Both the position numbers and the translations under genes were made by a program. This document shows, piece by piece, positions 1 through 5,522 of a stretch of 5,552 bases of DNA (position 1 is the first letter of the stretch; every line of letters starts with the position of its first letter). The notes below the pieces were generated by a model, which had not been told where the DNA came from, ran no database searches, and was given only the letters and a program-made list of their open reading frames with translations. Where the stretch lies: the NCBI GenBank assembly GCA_020719895.1, contig DYPM01000074.1, positions 1 to 5,552 of the forward strand, in the 5' to 3' direction. Source of the DNA: Sulfurovum sp. (GTDB lineage Bacteria; Campylobacterota; Campylobacteria; Campylobacterales; Sulfurovaceae).

Positions 1-198
1 CCCGCAATGACGAAAGGGAGTTTTTAGAGGTTCATAGAACTCAAAATAACGTACAGTGAACTTTATGGGTTGTCTTTAGTGCGATGGCTCTTGGAGTTCT
101 TTTGGAATTCAAATACTTCTGCATCTTTAATTTCTACTTTTTATTTGTCTCGAATTTATCTCAAATCAGTATACTTACCCAAAAAACCATAAGGCAAC
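1..198. other. Non-coding left edge, possible end of a dispersed repeat
   Basis: No reading frame here is convincing: on the plus strand the three frames from the left edge close by base 59. The stretch begins with CCCGCAATGACG, a string of the kind often seen at the ends of dispersed intergenic repeats in AT-rich bacteria (a resemblance from memory, not a match I could test). It also holds short symmetries: GAGGTTC-ATA-GAACTC around 27-42 (one bulged G), AGAACTC at 36-42 facing GAGTTCT at 94-100, and a near direct repeat TTGGAGTTC (91-99) / TTGGAATTC (102-110). The right-hand part is AT-rich leader DNA of queH. No upstream gene end can be identified. Confidence 0.4.
145..175 (+). promoter_or_regulatory. 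Candidate sigma-70 promoter of queH
   Basis: A -10-like TATACT lies at 170-175, with a weak -35-like TTGTCT at 145-150 (19-base spacer, longer than ideal). This would start transcription near base 182 and give a leader of only about 20 bases before the queH start. Campylobacterota promoters often have a poor -35, so the -10 carries most of the weight. The assignment is by inspection only. Confidence 0.35.
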
Positions 199-201
199 CT
201 A

Positions 202-1290
202 ATGCTTGTTCATATCTGTTGTGCAGTGGATAGTCACTATTTTTTGCAAAAACTGCGAGAAGAGTATCCCGATGAAAAACTCACGGGATTTTTTTACGAT
301 CCAAATATTCATCCTTATAGTGAATACCAACTTAGACTTCTTGATGTCAAACGAAGTTGTAAAATACTCAAAATAGAACTTATTGAAGGGGAATATGACA
401 CGCAAAATTGGCTTGAAGCGGTACGTGGGCTTGAAAAAGAACCCGAAAAAGGAGCAAGATGTTCAGTCTGTTTTGATAGACGTTTTGAGGTTTCTGCTGC
501 CAAAGCCAAAGCATTAGGCGAATCCCACTTCACCTCCACACTTCTTACTTCACCCAAAAAATCACTCGCTCAACTCAAAACAGCAGGTGATGCATTGGCA
601 CAAAAAGAAGGAGTTGTTTTTGTCTCACCTGATTATCGTAAAGCCTCAGGCACACAAGAACAAAATCAAATGGCAAAAGCAGATGCTCTTTATCGTCAAG
701 ATTATTGTGGTTGTGTTTTTGGTCTTACGATGCAACGCGAACATCAAAACAAACTTGCTGATGAGCTTTTTTCACCACTCTCAAAACAGATTCAACCCGA
801 ATCCATCGAAGAGAGACTCGCACTTTACACAAAACGTTTAGAGATAGAAGAAGAGCATAAATCATACAAAATCATCAAAGAACGTTTTTTAAACTGGAGA
901 ATTTTATCGGGACTTTTAAGAGTACGCAACACAATCACACCCGCACACTTTTTGCCCTACTCTACACTCAAAAACAAATACACACGTGGCAAAATCGAAT
1001 ATCGTATCGATGATATACATTATATGAATCGCGATGAAGTAAAATTTATCACATTGGAGTTTTACAATAAGCTTGCAAAAAGTGGTTTCAAAAGTGTCAT
1101 AGAATTGATATGGAATGCTCCTGATTTTCAAACTGAAATGCAAATACGCAATACAATCGTTCGTTCACCATTTGATCTCTCTGCAATTTTAGTCGTTGAA
1201 ACAATTCCAAATAACAAAATAGAGATTCTTTGCGAAAGCAAAATATACGAAGATGTCAAAGAGCTTTTGATACCTATCGCAGAAGTTTGA
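202..1290 (+). CDS. queH: Epoxyqueuosine reductase QueH, long form with C-terminal extension
   Basis: QueH (formerly DUF208) reduces epoxyqueuosine to queuosine in tRNA, the last step of making the wobble base of GUN-anticodon tRNAs; it is an iron-sulfur enzyme unrelated to QueG and acts in the cytoplasm. Family marks are visible: HICCAVD at residues 4-10 (usually HxCCAPD-like, here Val replaces Pro), FFYDPNIHPYSEY at 30-42, RCSVC at 86-90 (CxxC) and YCGC at 168-171. These Cys and the Asp are the expected metal ligands. The QueH core ends near residue 190, and many family members stop at about 180-260 residues. This one runs to 362 residues, with a Lys/Glu-rich helical linker (about 200-235) and a further domain to the end. 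I believe such long forms are usual in Campylobacterota. The ATG at 202 follows AAGG (191-194) by 7 bases and starts directly with the conserved N-terminus, so the start is secure. The gene stands apart from its neighbours (115-base gap downstream). Core function is confident; the role of the C-terminal part is unknown. Confidence 0.93.
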   Translation: MLVHICCAVDSHYFLQKLREEYPDEKLTGFFYDPNIHPYSEYQLRLLDVKRSCKILKIELIEGEYDTQNWLEAVRGLEKEPEKGARCSVCFDRRFEVSAAKAKALGESHFTSTLLTSPKKSLAQLKTAGDALAQKEGVVFVSPDYRKASGTQEQNQMAKADALYRQDYCGCVFGLTMQREHQNKLADELFSPLSKQIQPESIEERLALYTKRLEIEEEHKSYKIIKERFLNWRILSGLLRVRNTITPAHFLPYSTLKNKYTRGKIEYRIDDIHYMNRDEVKFITLEFYNKLAKSGFKSVIELIWNAPDFQTEMQIRNTIVRSPFDLSAILVVETIPNNKIEILCESKIYEDVKELLIPIAEV

Positions 1291-1326
1291 GTCTGCAAAA
1301 TAACGTGAAATTAACCTAAAAATAGA

Positions 1327-1332
1327 GATAAT
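1327..1332 (+). promoter_or_regulatory. Possible -10 hexamer for the lipoprotein gene
   Basis: GATAAT differs from TATAAT by one base and sits in the 115-base gap after queH, 73 bases before the next start codon. No recognisable -35 lies at the usual distance. The gap shows no convincing hairpin terminator for queH, so read-through from queH is also possible. Confidence 0.25.
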
Positions 1333-1405
1333 AGCACGTAAAGAGTAAACAAAAATTTCAAAATAAAAGCTGTCCACACAACATAAATACTACAAGGAGT
1401 ATCAC

Positions 1406-2032
1406 ATGAAAATCCGTCTCTCAATCTTTTGTATTATTGCTATTCTCTTTTTGTTGATTGCAACAGGATGCTCCACTTTTGGTTTAAATACCAAACTTCA
1501 CACAATACAACCAAGCAAAAACTACGCTAATGCCTCTCTTGTTATTCCCAAAGAAGAACATTATGATATGAATAACTTCGTTCAAATCAATGGCTATATC
1601 GAAACAATTGATGGCGAAAATATCAACGATGCAAAATCAAAAGTAATTCTTGATCCAGGAGAACATATCTTTGGCGTAAGATGGAATACAACACTCAATA
1701 ATGTTACCAATTGGAGTATTGGTGAAAAACTTATAGAGAGAATAGACTCTTCTAAAGTAGGAAATGAGAGGGTTTTTTATCGCACTTACGACTCGAGAGG
1801 TCTTTACAGAATCAGACTTTTCACCAAAGCAGGATATAGCTATAGCGTAAATGTATATCAAGAACTTCCAATCTCAAACGGCACAATCAATGCACCAGAA
1901 AAAGTATGCCTGATGGTATACGAAAGTAATACTACGAGAAAAATGGACGGCATCTCTTCGATTCCTTCAGTCTATGAATCTAAAGAGTGTGCCACGTTGG
2001 ACTTTGAAAAAGAGAGTTGGTTTGATTTTTAA
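1406..2032 (+). CDS. Predicted lipoprotein of unknown function
   Basis: The 208-residue product starts with a classic lipoprotein signal peptide: Lys/Arg at residues 2-4, a hydrophobic stretch (about 5-19) and the lipobox I-A-T-G-C with the acylated Cys at 22. The mature chain of about 187 residues would be anchored in a membrane, probably the outer one since the residue after Cys is Ser, not Asp (inference by the usual +2 rule). I do not recognise the family. The body looks beta-rich. A segment V-I-L-DPGEHIFGVRW (about 80-92), followed later by GLYRIRLFTKAGYSYSVNVY (about 132-151), has the layout of small beta-sandwich modules found in many surface lipoproteins, where a 'PG.H...V' strand is paired with an 'AG..Y.V' strand. 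This is a pattern resemblance, not a domain hit. The start is fixed by AAGGAG at 1394-1399, 6 bases before the ATG. It is flanked by queH and an unknown gene, which gives no functional hint. Confidence 0.85.
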   Translation: MKIRLSIFCIIAILFLLIATGCSTFGLNTKLHTIQPSKNYANASLVIPKEEHYDMNNFVQINGYIETIDGENINDAKSKVILDPGEHIFGVRWNTTLNNVTNWSIGEKLIERIDSSKVGNERVFYRTYDSRGLYRIRLFTKAGYSYSVNVYQELPISNGTINAPEKVCLMVYESNTTRKMDGISSIPSVYESKECATLDFEKESWFDF

Positions 2033-2052
2033 TAGATTTTTTTAACACTTGA

Positions 2053-2117
2053 AAAAAAGAGTTTGAGATAAATATCTTTTTTCATTTCAATTTTTATTTA
2101 TTGCTTAAATCAATAAA
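2053..2117 (+). terminator. AT-rich hairpins, possible weak terminator after the lipoprotein gene
   Basis: Two inverted repeats follow the lipoprotein stop codon. AAAAAAGA at 2053-2060 pairs with TCTTTTTT at 2075-2082 around a 14-base loop. TTTATTG at 2097-2103 pairs with CAATAAA at 2111-2117 around a 7-base loop. Both stems have almost no G-C pairs and the second lacks a clean T-run after it, so neither is a textbook Rho-independent terminator. In this AT-rich setting such stems can arise by chance. Confidence 0.28.
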
Positions 2118-2126
2118 AATCTAATC

Positions 2127-2149
2127 ATACAATCATAGAATTGTTGTAT
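2127..2149. repeat. Imperfect palindrome overlapping a promoter (operator candidate)
   Basis: ATACAA at 2127-2132 is matched by TTGTAT at 2144-2149. Within the same element, in an alternative register, ACAAT (2129-2133) faces ATTGT (2140-2144) across 6 bases. It reaches into the first bases of the TATAAT hexamer at 2147-2152, the position where a dimeric repressor would block RNA polymerase. Short AT-rich symmetry is common by chance, so the regulatory reading is an inference. Confidence 0.3.
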
Positions 2150-2152
2150 AAT
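2147..2152 (+). promoter_or_regulatory. -10 hexamer TATAAT of the coiled-coil gene
   Basis: A perfect TATAAT lies 34 bases before the chosen ATG, which would place the transcript start near 2159 and give a leader of roughly 28 bases containing the ribosome site. The -35 region (about 2124-2129) has no good match, which is common in Campylobacterota. An ATG at 2151 overlaps this hexamer and therefore is not a likely start codon. Confidence 0.5.
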
Positions 2153-2174
2153 GATTACTTTAAAATTACACATT

Positions 2175-2180
2175 AAGGAG
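2175..2180 (+). promoter_or_regulatory. Ribosome binding site AAGGAG that decides the start at 2187
   Basis: AAGGAG sits 6 bases before the ATG at 2187. The in-frame ATG at 2151 has no such site and lies inside the -10 hexamer, so the longer reading with 12 extra N-terminal residues is rejected. Confidence 0.8.
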
Positions 2181-2186
2181 AAATCC

Positions 2187-2561
2187 ATGACACACGAAGA
2201 GATACAGCAAGAAATCAACAAGCTCGACAATCTCAAGCAACTTTGCGATGAAACTGAAACAAAGATCAGTTCTGAACAAGACAACGAGACACTTTTAAAC
2301 CTCTTGGAAGAGGAGTATAAACTTACTCAAAAATCAAAAAAAGAGATTTTAAAATTGATAGAAGGAAGGAAGAAAGGCAAGATAGTTACCAAAGCAGAAG
2401 AGAATAGACTCAATGATATTCTTTTTGGGCATTGTATGATTATTGGTATCAACCACAAAGACAAAGAGAGTGGTGAGTTTATTGGATTTGAAATGCTCAA
2501 AAACAAAATTGCCCAAAAGAAAAGTCAACTTGGAAGAAAATTAGAAACAGCTCAAGCATAA
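2187..2561 (+). CDS. Small charged helical protein of unknown function
   Basis: This encodes 124 residues beginning MTHEEIQQEINKLDN. I do not recognise the family. The chain is rich in Lys, Glu, Gln and Leu and shows leucine/isoleucine spacing typical of helical hairpins or coiled coils over about residues 3-60 and again near the C-terminus (about 98-120). A less charged stretch between them (about 77-87, ending CMIIGINHKD) may form a short strand or turn. There is no signal peptide or membrane segment, so it is probably cytoplasmic. It has its own -10 hexamer and a strong ribosome site, and is separated from mltG by 77 bases, so joint function with mltG is not implied. The clean frame, good ribosome site and normal composition make it a real gene. 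Confidence 0.8.
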   Translation: MTHEEIQQEINKLDNLKQLCDETETKISSEQDNETLLNLLEEEYKLTQKSKKEILKLIEGRKKGKIVTKAEENRLNDILFGHCMIIGINHKDKESGEFIGFEMLKNKIAQKKSQLGRKLETAQA

Positions 2562-2566
2562 TCGGG

Positions 2567-2589
2567 TCAAACTACATTTTGATGTTTGA
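2567..2589. repeat. Inverted repeat after the coiled-coil gene
   Basis: TCAAAC at 2567-2572 pairs with GTTTGA at 2584-2589 across 11 bases, starting 5 bases after the stop codon at 2559-2561. The position suits a transcript-end hairpin, but the stem is only 6 bp and no T-run follows, so efficient intrinsic termination is doubtful. Read-through into mltG is plausible. Confidence 0.3.
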
Positions 2590-2623
2590 ATTATCATAAA
2601 CAGAAAAAATAGATCTACACACC

Positions 2624-2629
2624 AAAAGG
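2624..2629 (+). promoter_or_regulatory. Ribosome binding site AAAAGG supporting the mltG start
   Basis: AAAAGG ends 9 bases before the ATG at 2639. The alternative ATGs about 33-36 bases further on (residues 12 and 13) have no purine-rich site at the right distance, so 2639 is preferred. Confidence 0.6.
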
Positions 2630-2638
2630 CAGAAAAAG

Positions 2639-3634
2639 ATGAGAGGGGATAGTCTCAATCAATTGTTCACAATGATGGAGATTGTTATTCTCTCACTGCT
2701 TCTCGTCTTCTCTTTTTATCTTATACAACCAATCCAAAGCGAAAATACAATCAATATTCCCAAAGGCTCTATCACAAAAGTAATCACATCTCTACAAAAC
2801 TCAAAATATGATATTTATACCATAGACCGCTATCTGTTGCGTATGACAGGAACACCTCAAAGTGGATGGATTCATATTGGCAAAACGAAATTAAGTCGTT
2901 TAGAGTTTCTCTATCGCCTCACTAACGCAAAAGCAAAAATTTACAAAATCACACTCATTCCTGGAGAAACACTCTCGCTTTTTACAGAAACAATTGCAAA
3001 AGAGTTTTTGCTTGATCAAGAGAAGCTTATTCGTGCTTATATGAGCTTTAGTCCTTATCTTGAAGCGGGAATCTATGCTGATACCTATTTTTTGCCTTAC
3101 GGTATCAAAGAAGAGGCTCTTATACAATTTTTGGTTGCACAATCAGAAAAAAAATACCGCTCTCTTTCATTAGAGTTTTATGGTGATTACAATCAAACTA
3201 AATGGCAAGAGATACTCACTATCGCTTCTATCATTCAAAAAGAAGCAGCAAACAATCAAGAGATGCCTATCGTTGCGTCAGTCATTTACAATCGCCTCCA
3301 AAAACAGATGCGACTCCAAATGGACGGCACTTTAAACTACGGTAAATATTCCCACACCAAAATCACGCCACAACGCATTCAGGAAGACAACACTACATTT
3401 AATACCTACAAACACAAAGGAGTTCCAAACTCTCCAGTTGGAGCGGTAGGACTCTCTGCATTACTTGCCACACTCAAACCAGCAACTACTCCTTATCTCT
3501 ACTTTATGAAAAACAAAAAAGGAGTGCATGATTTTACAGAGGATTATCGCTCTCACAAAAGCAATATACACAAAGCAAAAGAGAGAGACAAAAACAGCAC
3601 GAACTATCTTCCTAAAGGCTCTATCTTGAAGTGA
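2639..3634 (+). CDS. mltG: Endolytic peptidoglycan transglycosylase MltG (YceG family)
   Basis: MltG is an inner-membrane enzyme that cuts nascent glycan strands internally and is thought to end their growth. Family members were often misnamed aminodeoxychorismate lyase. The 331-residue product, a normal length, has one N-terminal membrane helix (about 12-30). A LysM-like region begins at NIPKGSITKVITSLQ (about 39-53) and continues to about 103, where ITLIPGETL (104-112) opens the catalytic part. The core signature follows: IASIIQKEAAN (195-205), in which Glu202 aligns with the catalytic Glu of E. coli MltG, then ASVIYNRL (213-220), MRLQMDGTLNYG (224-235), NTYKHKGVPNSPVG (255-268) and PYLYFMKNKKGVHDF (285-299). 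The segment after SPVG reads AVGLSAL, where many members have a Pro-Gly. The enzyme body would face the periplasm. The last ten codons overlap the 3' end of arsS on the other strand. Gap to the preceding gene is 77 bases. Confidence 0.95.
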   Translation: MRGDSLNQLFTMMEIVILSLLLVFSFYLIQPIQSENTINIPKGSITKVITSLQNSKYDIYTIDRYLLRMTGTPQSGWIHIGKTKLSRLEFLYRLTNAKAKIYKITLIPGETLSLFTETIAKEFLLDQEKLIRAYMSFSPYLEAGIYADTYFLPYGIKEEALIQFLVAQSEKKYRSLSLEFYGDYNQTKWQEILTIASIIQKEAANNQEMPIVASVIYNRLQKQMRLQMDGTLNYGKYSHTKITPQRIQEDNTTFNTYKHKGVPNSPVGAVGLSALLATLKPATTPYLYFMKNKKGVHDFTEDYRSHKSNIHKAKERDKNSTNYLPKGSILK

Positions 3635-4803
3635 TTTAATCCTTCTTTGTGATAATACTTCAATCCCAATCGATGAATATCCAAAATGCTTTTGACAATA
3701 TAAAGTCCAAGTCCCAATCCTTTTTGTGAAAAATGAAAAGGCTTAAAATATTCATGCATCGGTTGCTTTAACTCTTCACCACGGTTGATGACTTCAATCG
3801 AAAAATCATTGATAATCACATAGATTTGTTTATCAGTACTGTACTTAATGCCGTTATCGAGAAGATTTTTGAGTGTGAGCGTAAAAAACTCAAAATCAAC
3901 TCCAATCGTATAGTCTTGAATCATATTGATTTTGATATTGTATTTGGGATTATCAAACATCAATAGATCAATACTTGCCTCCAACAAATCAGAAGCTTTA
4001 TAAGGTTTGATATCCAATTTGATATTTCCCGATGTGAGTTTTTCAATTTTGGCAAACTCATCAATCAAAAGGTTGAGTCTCTCAAAGATACTGTGCAAAC
4101 GCATTCTACTTTTTTCATCAGGAAGCATCTCGCTGACAATACGACCTTTACCGATAGGTGTTTTGAGTTCGTGCATAATCGCACGCAAAAAAAGTTGCCG
4201 TGACTGTATCAACTCACGTATCATTTTGACTGCATTATCAAACTCATTTGCGACCTCTGCTATCTCATCTTTTCTATTGCTTTTGCAAGAGATATTGAGA
4301 TTTCCTTTGGAGAAACTTTGAATGGTATTTTTAAGATCAGAGAGTGGCTTGAGACTTTGGATAATCCACAAATAGAGAATTAAAATCAACACAAATATAA
4401 CACTAAAAGGCACGATTCGTTTGTAGGAAAACTCTTGTTTATTTTTGTTTTCAAGAACAAGCTTGAAACGATCATTGCGAATGAGGATAATACGTTTGAG
4501 CAGATAAGTATCCACCGCATAACGTTTGAACTTTCCTTTTTCTTTGAAGTAGCGTTCGATATTTACAATCAGTGCTTTATCTTTGACAAGAGATACATTT
4601 TGTGCTTCAAAATAGGCTTCATCTACTTTTCCTGTCTCGAGATAATAACTATACACATAATGGCTAATTGCACGCTCTTGTGTTTCTGTAAGTTCTTGAT
4701 ACTGATTCATATCGTATCGCACTGAAGCAATAAACAATGCACTCAATAAAATAAATGTAACAAAAAAGACCAAATCTATTTTGCCACGCAGTGAAGTTGT
4801 CAA
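3604..4803 (-). CDS. arsS: ArsS-family sensor histidine kinase
   Basis: This is a membrane sensor kinase that should phosphorylate the response regulator encoded just upstream. The 399 residues read: TM1 about 10-28, periplasmic sensor region about 29-130, TM2 about 131-149, HAMP linker about 150-200, H-box FLRAIMHELKTPIGKGRI (205-222, phospho-acceptor His211), N-box NLLDNGIKYS (313-322), a reduced G1 box NRG (340-342, in place of DxGxG, as in many kinases) and G2 box KGLGLGL (361-367). The HELKTPIGKGRI string and the partner match the ArsRS group of Campylobacterota, whose H. pylori member responds to acid. The signal here is unknown: the periplasmic loop has one His (His48). The start is TTG, whose bases overlap the TGA stop of arsR; the next in-frame Met (residue 32) would remove TM1, so TTG is preferred. 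Translational coupling to arsR is likely. The 3' end overlaps mltG by 31 bp. Confidence 0.92.
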   Translation of the reverse strand: MTTSLRGKIDLVFFVTFILLSALFIASVRYDMNQYQELTETQERAISHYVYSYYLETGKVDEAYFEAQNVSLVKDKALIVNIERYFKEKGKFKRYAVDTYLLKRIILIRNDRFKLVLENKNKQEFSYKRIVPFSVIFVLILILYLWIIQSLKPLSDLKNTIQSFSKGNLNISCKSNRKDEIAEVANEFDNAVKMIRELIQSRQLFLRAIMHELKTPIGKGRIVSEMLPDEKSRMRLHSIFERLNLLIDEFAKIEKLTSGNIKLDIKPYKASDLLEASIDLLMFDNPKYNIKINMIQDYTIGVDFEFFTLTLKNLLDNGIKYSTDKQIYVIINDFSIEVINRGEELKQPMHEYFKPFHFSQKGLGLGLYIVKSILDIHRLGLKYYHKEGLNHFKIEPLGR

Positions 4804-5453
4804 ACGAGTTTATACCCCACACCACGTACTGCTTGAATGCGTTTGCTATCGCCAATTTTAGAGCGAATTTTGGAGATGATCACATCCAAACTTTTGCCTT
4901 GAGAATCGATACTCATCGTTCCTGATGCATTAATAATCTGCTCTCTTGATTGAGTAATACCTTGATACTTCACCAACAGTCGCAACACTTCATACTCTGC
5001 GGGAGTCAATATCAATGCTGTACTTTTATAGTAGATAGTATCTCCCTTGAGTTCAAAATCACTTTTGGGAATATTGGTTTCACCCTCTTGCGATTTAGAG
5101 TAGCGTCTAAGAAGCGAAGTGATACGAGCATACATCTCTTTGGGATCATAAGGCTTAGGAAGATAATCATCAGCACCTATCGCCAAGGCTTCAACTTTAT
5201 CATTGAGATCTGAACGTGCTGATGAAATAATGATAGGAATACCATATTTGCGTACAATCTCATCACACACTTCGAGCCCATCCATTCCAGGAAGCGTCAA
5301 ATCCAAAATCGCCAAATCAAACTTTTTGACTCCAGCACTCAAACCCAAATAAGGATCTTCATAGTTGGTCACTTTGATATCATACTGTGCCAAATATTCA
5401 CTCAGTAGCTCTGCGAACTCTGGGTCATCTTCTATCATTAAGATATTGATCAT
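4800..5453 (-). CDS. arsR: OmpR/PhoB-type response regulator, ArsR-like, partner of the adjacent kinase
   Basis: This is a cytoplasmic DNA-binding regulator of 217 residues, a full-length OmpR-family size. The receiver domain (1-115) shows the acidic pocket Glu8/Asp9/Asp10, the phosphorylation site Asp51 in LAILDLTLPGMDG, the switch Ser78 in PIIISSA and the conserved Lys100 in LPKPYDP. A short linker (about 117-131) leads to a winged-helix output domain with LTPAEYEVLRLL (149-160), the recognition-helix region SLDVIISKIRSKIG (188-201) and the closing RGVGYKLV. The name follows the ArsRS group of two-component regulators in Campylobacterota, not the arsenic repressor also called ArsR. The start ATG at 5453 is preceded by GGGG 6 bases upstream; another ATG 4 bases upstream is out of frame. 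It is first in a two-gene operon with the kinase (4-base overlap). Target genes cannot be deduced, but motifs in its own promoter suggest self-regulation. Confidence 0.94.
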   Translation of the reverse strand: MINILMIEDDPEFAELLSEYLAQYDIKVTNYEDPYLGLSAGVKKFDLAILDLTLPGMDGLEVCDEIVRKYGIPIIISSARSDLNDKVEALAIGADDYLPKPYDPKEMYARITSLLRRYSKSQEGETNIPKSDFELKGDTIYYKSTALILTPAEYEVLRLLVKYQGITQSREQIINASGTMSIDSQGKSLDVIISKIRSKIGDSKRIQAVRGVGYKLV

Positions 5454-5484
5454 TCATTACCCCATTTGATGTTATTGGAAAATT

Positions 5485-5490
5485 ATTGTA
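5485..5490 (-). promoter_or_regulatory. -10-like hexamer of the arsRS operon
   Basis: On the minus strand, TACAAT matches TATAAT at five of six positions and lies 31 bases before the arsR start, giving a leader of about 25 bases. No good -35 hexamer is found at 16-18 bases upstream, as is typical of this phylum or of promoters needing an activator. Confidence 0.45.
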
Positions 5491-5493
5491 GTG

Positions 5494-5522
5494 ATGCTAA
5501 GTTAATCGCTTGATAATGCTAA
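5494..5522 (-). repeat. Direct repeat TTAGCAT upstream of arsR, candidate regulator site
   Basis: On the minus strand TTAGCAT occurs at 5522-5516 and again at 5500-5494, a 22-base step or about two DNA turns. The nine-base versions are TTAGCATTA and TTAGCATCA. The second copy ends 3 bases before the TACAAT hexamer and the first covers the -35 zone. A related AACTTAG occurs at 5552-5546 and 5503-5497. OmpR-type regulators bind direct repeats with near-helical spacing, so this is a reasonable site for the regulator encoded next door. Binding is an inference. Confidence 0.4.

Noticed and set aside
26..201. preQ1 riboswitch upstream of queH
   Set aside because: AGAGGTTC at 26-33 and the A-rich run just before AAGG at 191-194 recall parts of preQ1-I aptamers, and queuosine genes are plausible targets. 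However, the two parts are about 150 bases apart, no CCTCT-type partner strand follows the first, no G-rich strand precedes the second, and a promoter at 170-175 would leave too short a leader.
587..841. 84-residue plus-strand open frame
   Set aside because: It lies wholly within queH in another frame, has no ribosome site, and gives a low-complexity Lys/His/Asn-rich product; queH itself is strongly supported.
42..1306. Shared 11-mer CAAAATAACGT at 42-52 and 1296-1306, bracketing queH
   Set aside because: It could look like flanking repeats of an inserted gene, but a few shared 11-mers are expected by chance in AT-rich DNA of this length and the match does not extend beyond it.
2151..2186. 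Earlier start of the coiled-coil gene at 2151
   Set aside because: That ATG overlaps the TATAAT hexamer and has no ribosome site, while AAGGAG is well placed before the ATG at 2187.
4007..4725. Plus-strand open frames opposite arsS
   Set aside because: These are antisense shadows of a clearly conserved histidine kinase and show no family features or ribosome sites.
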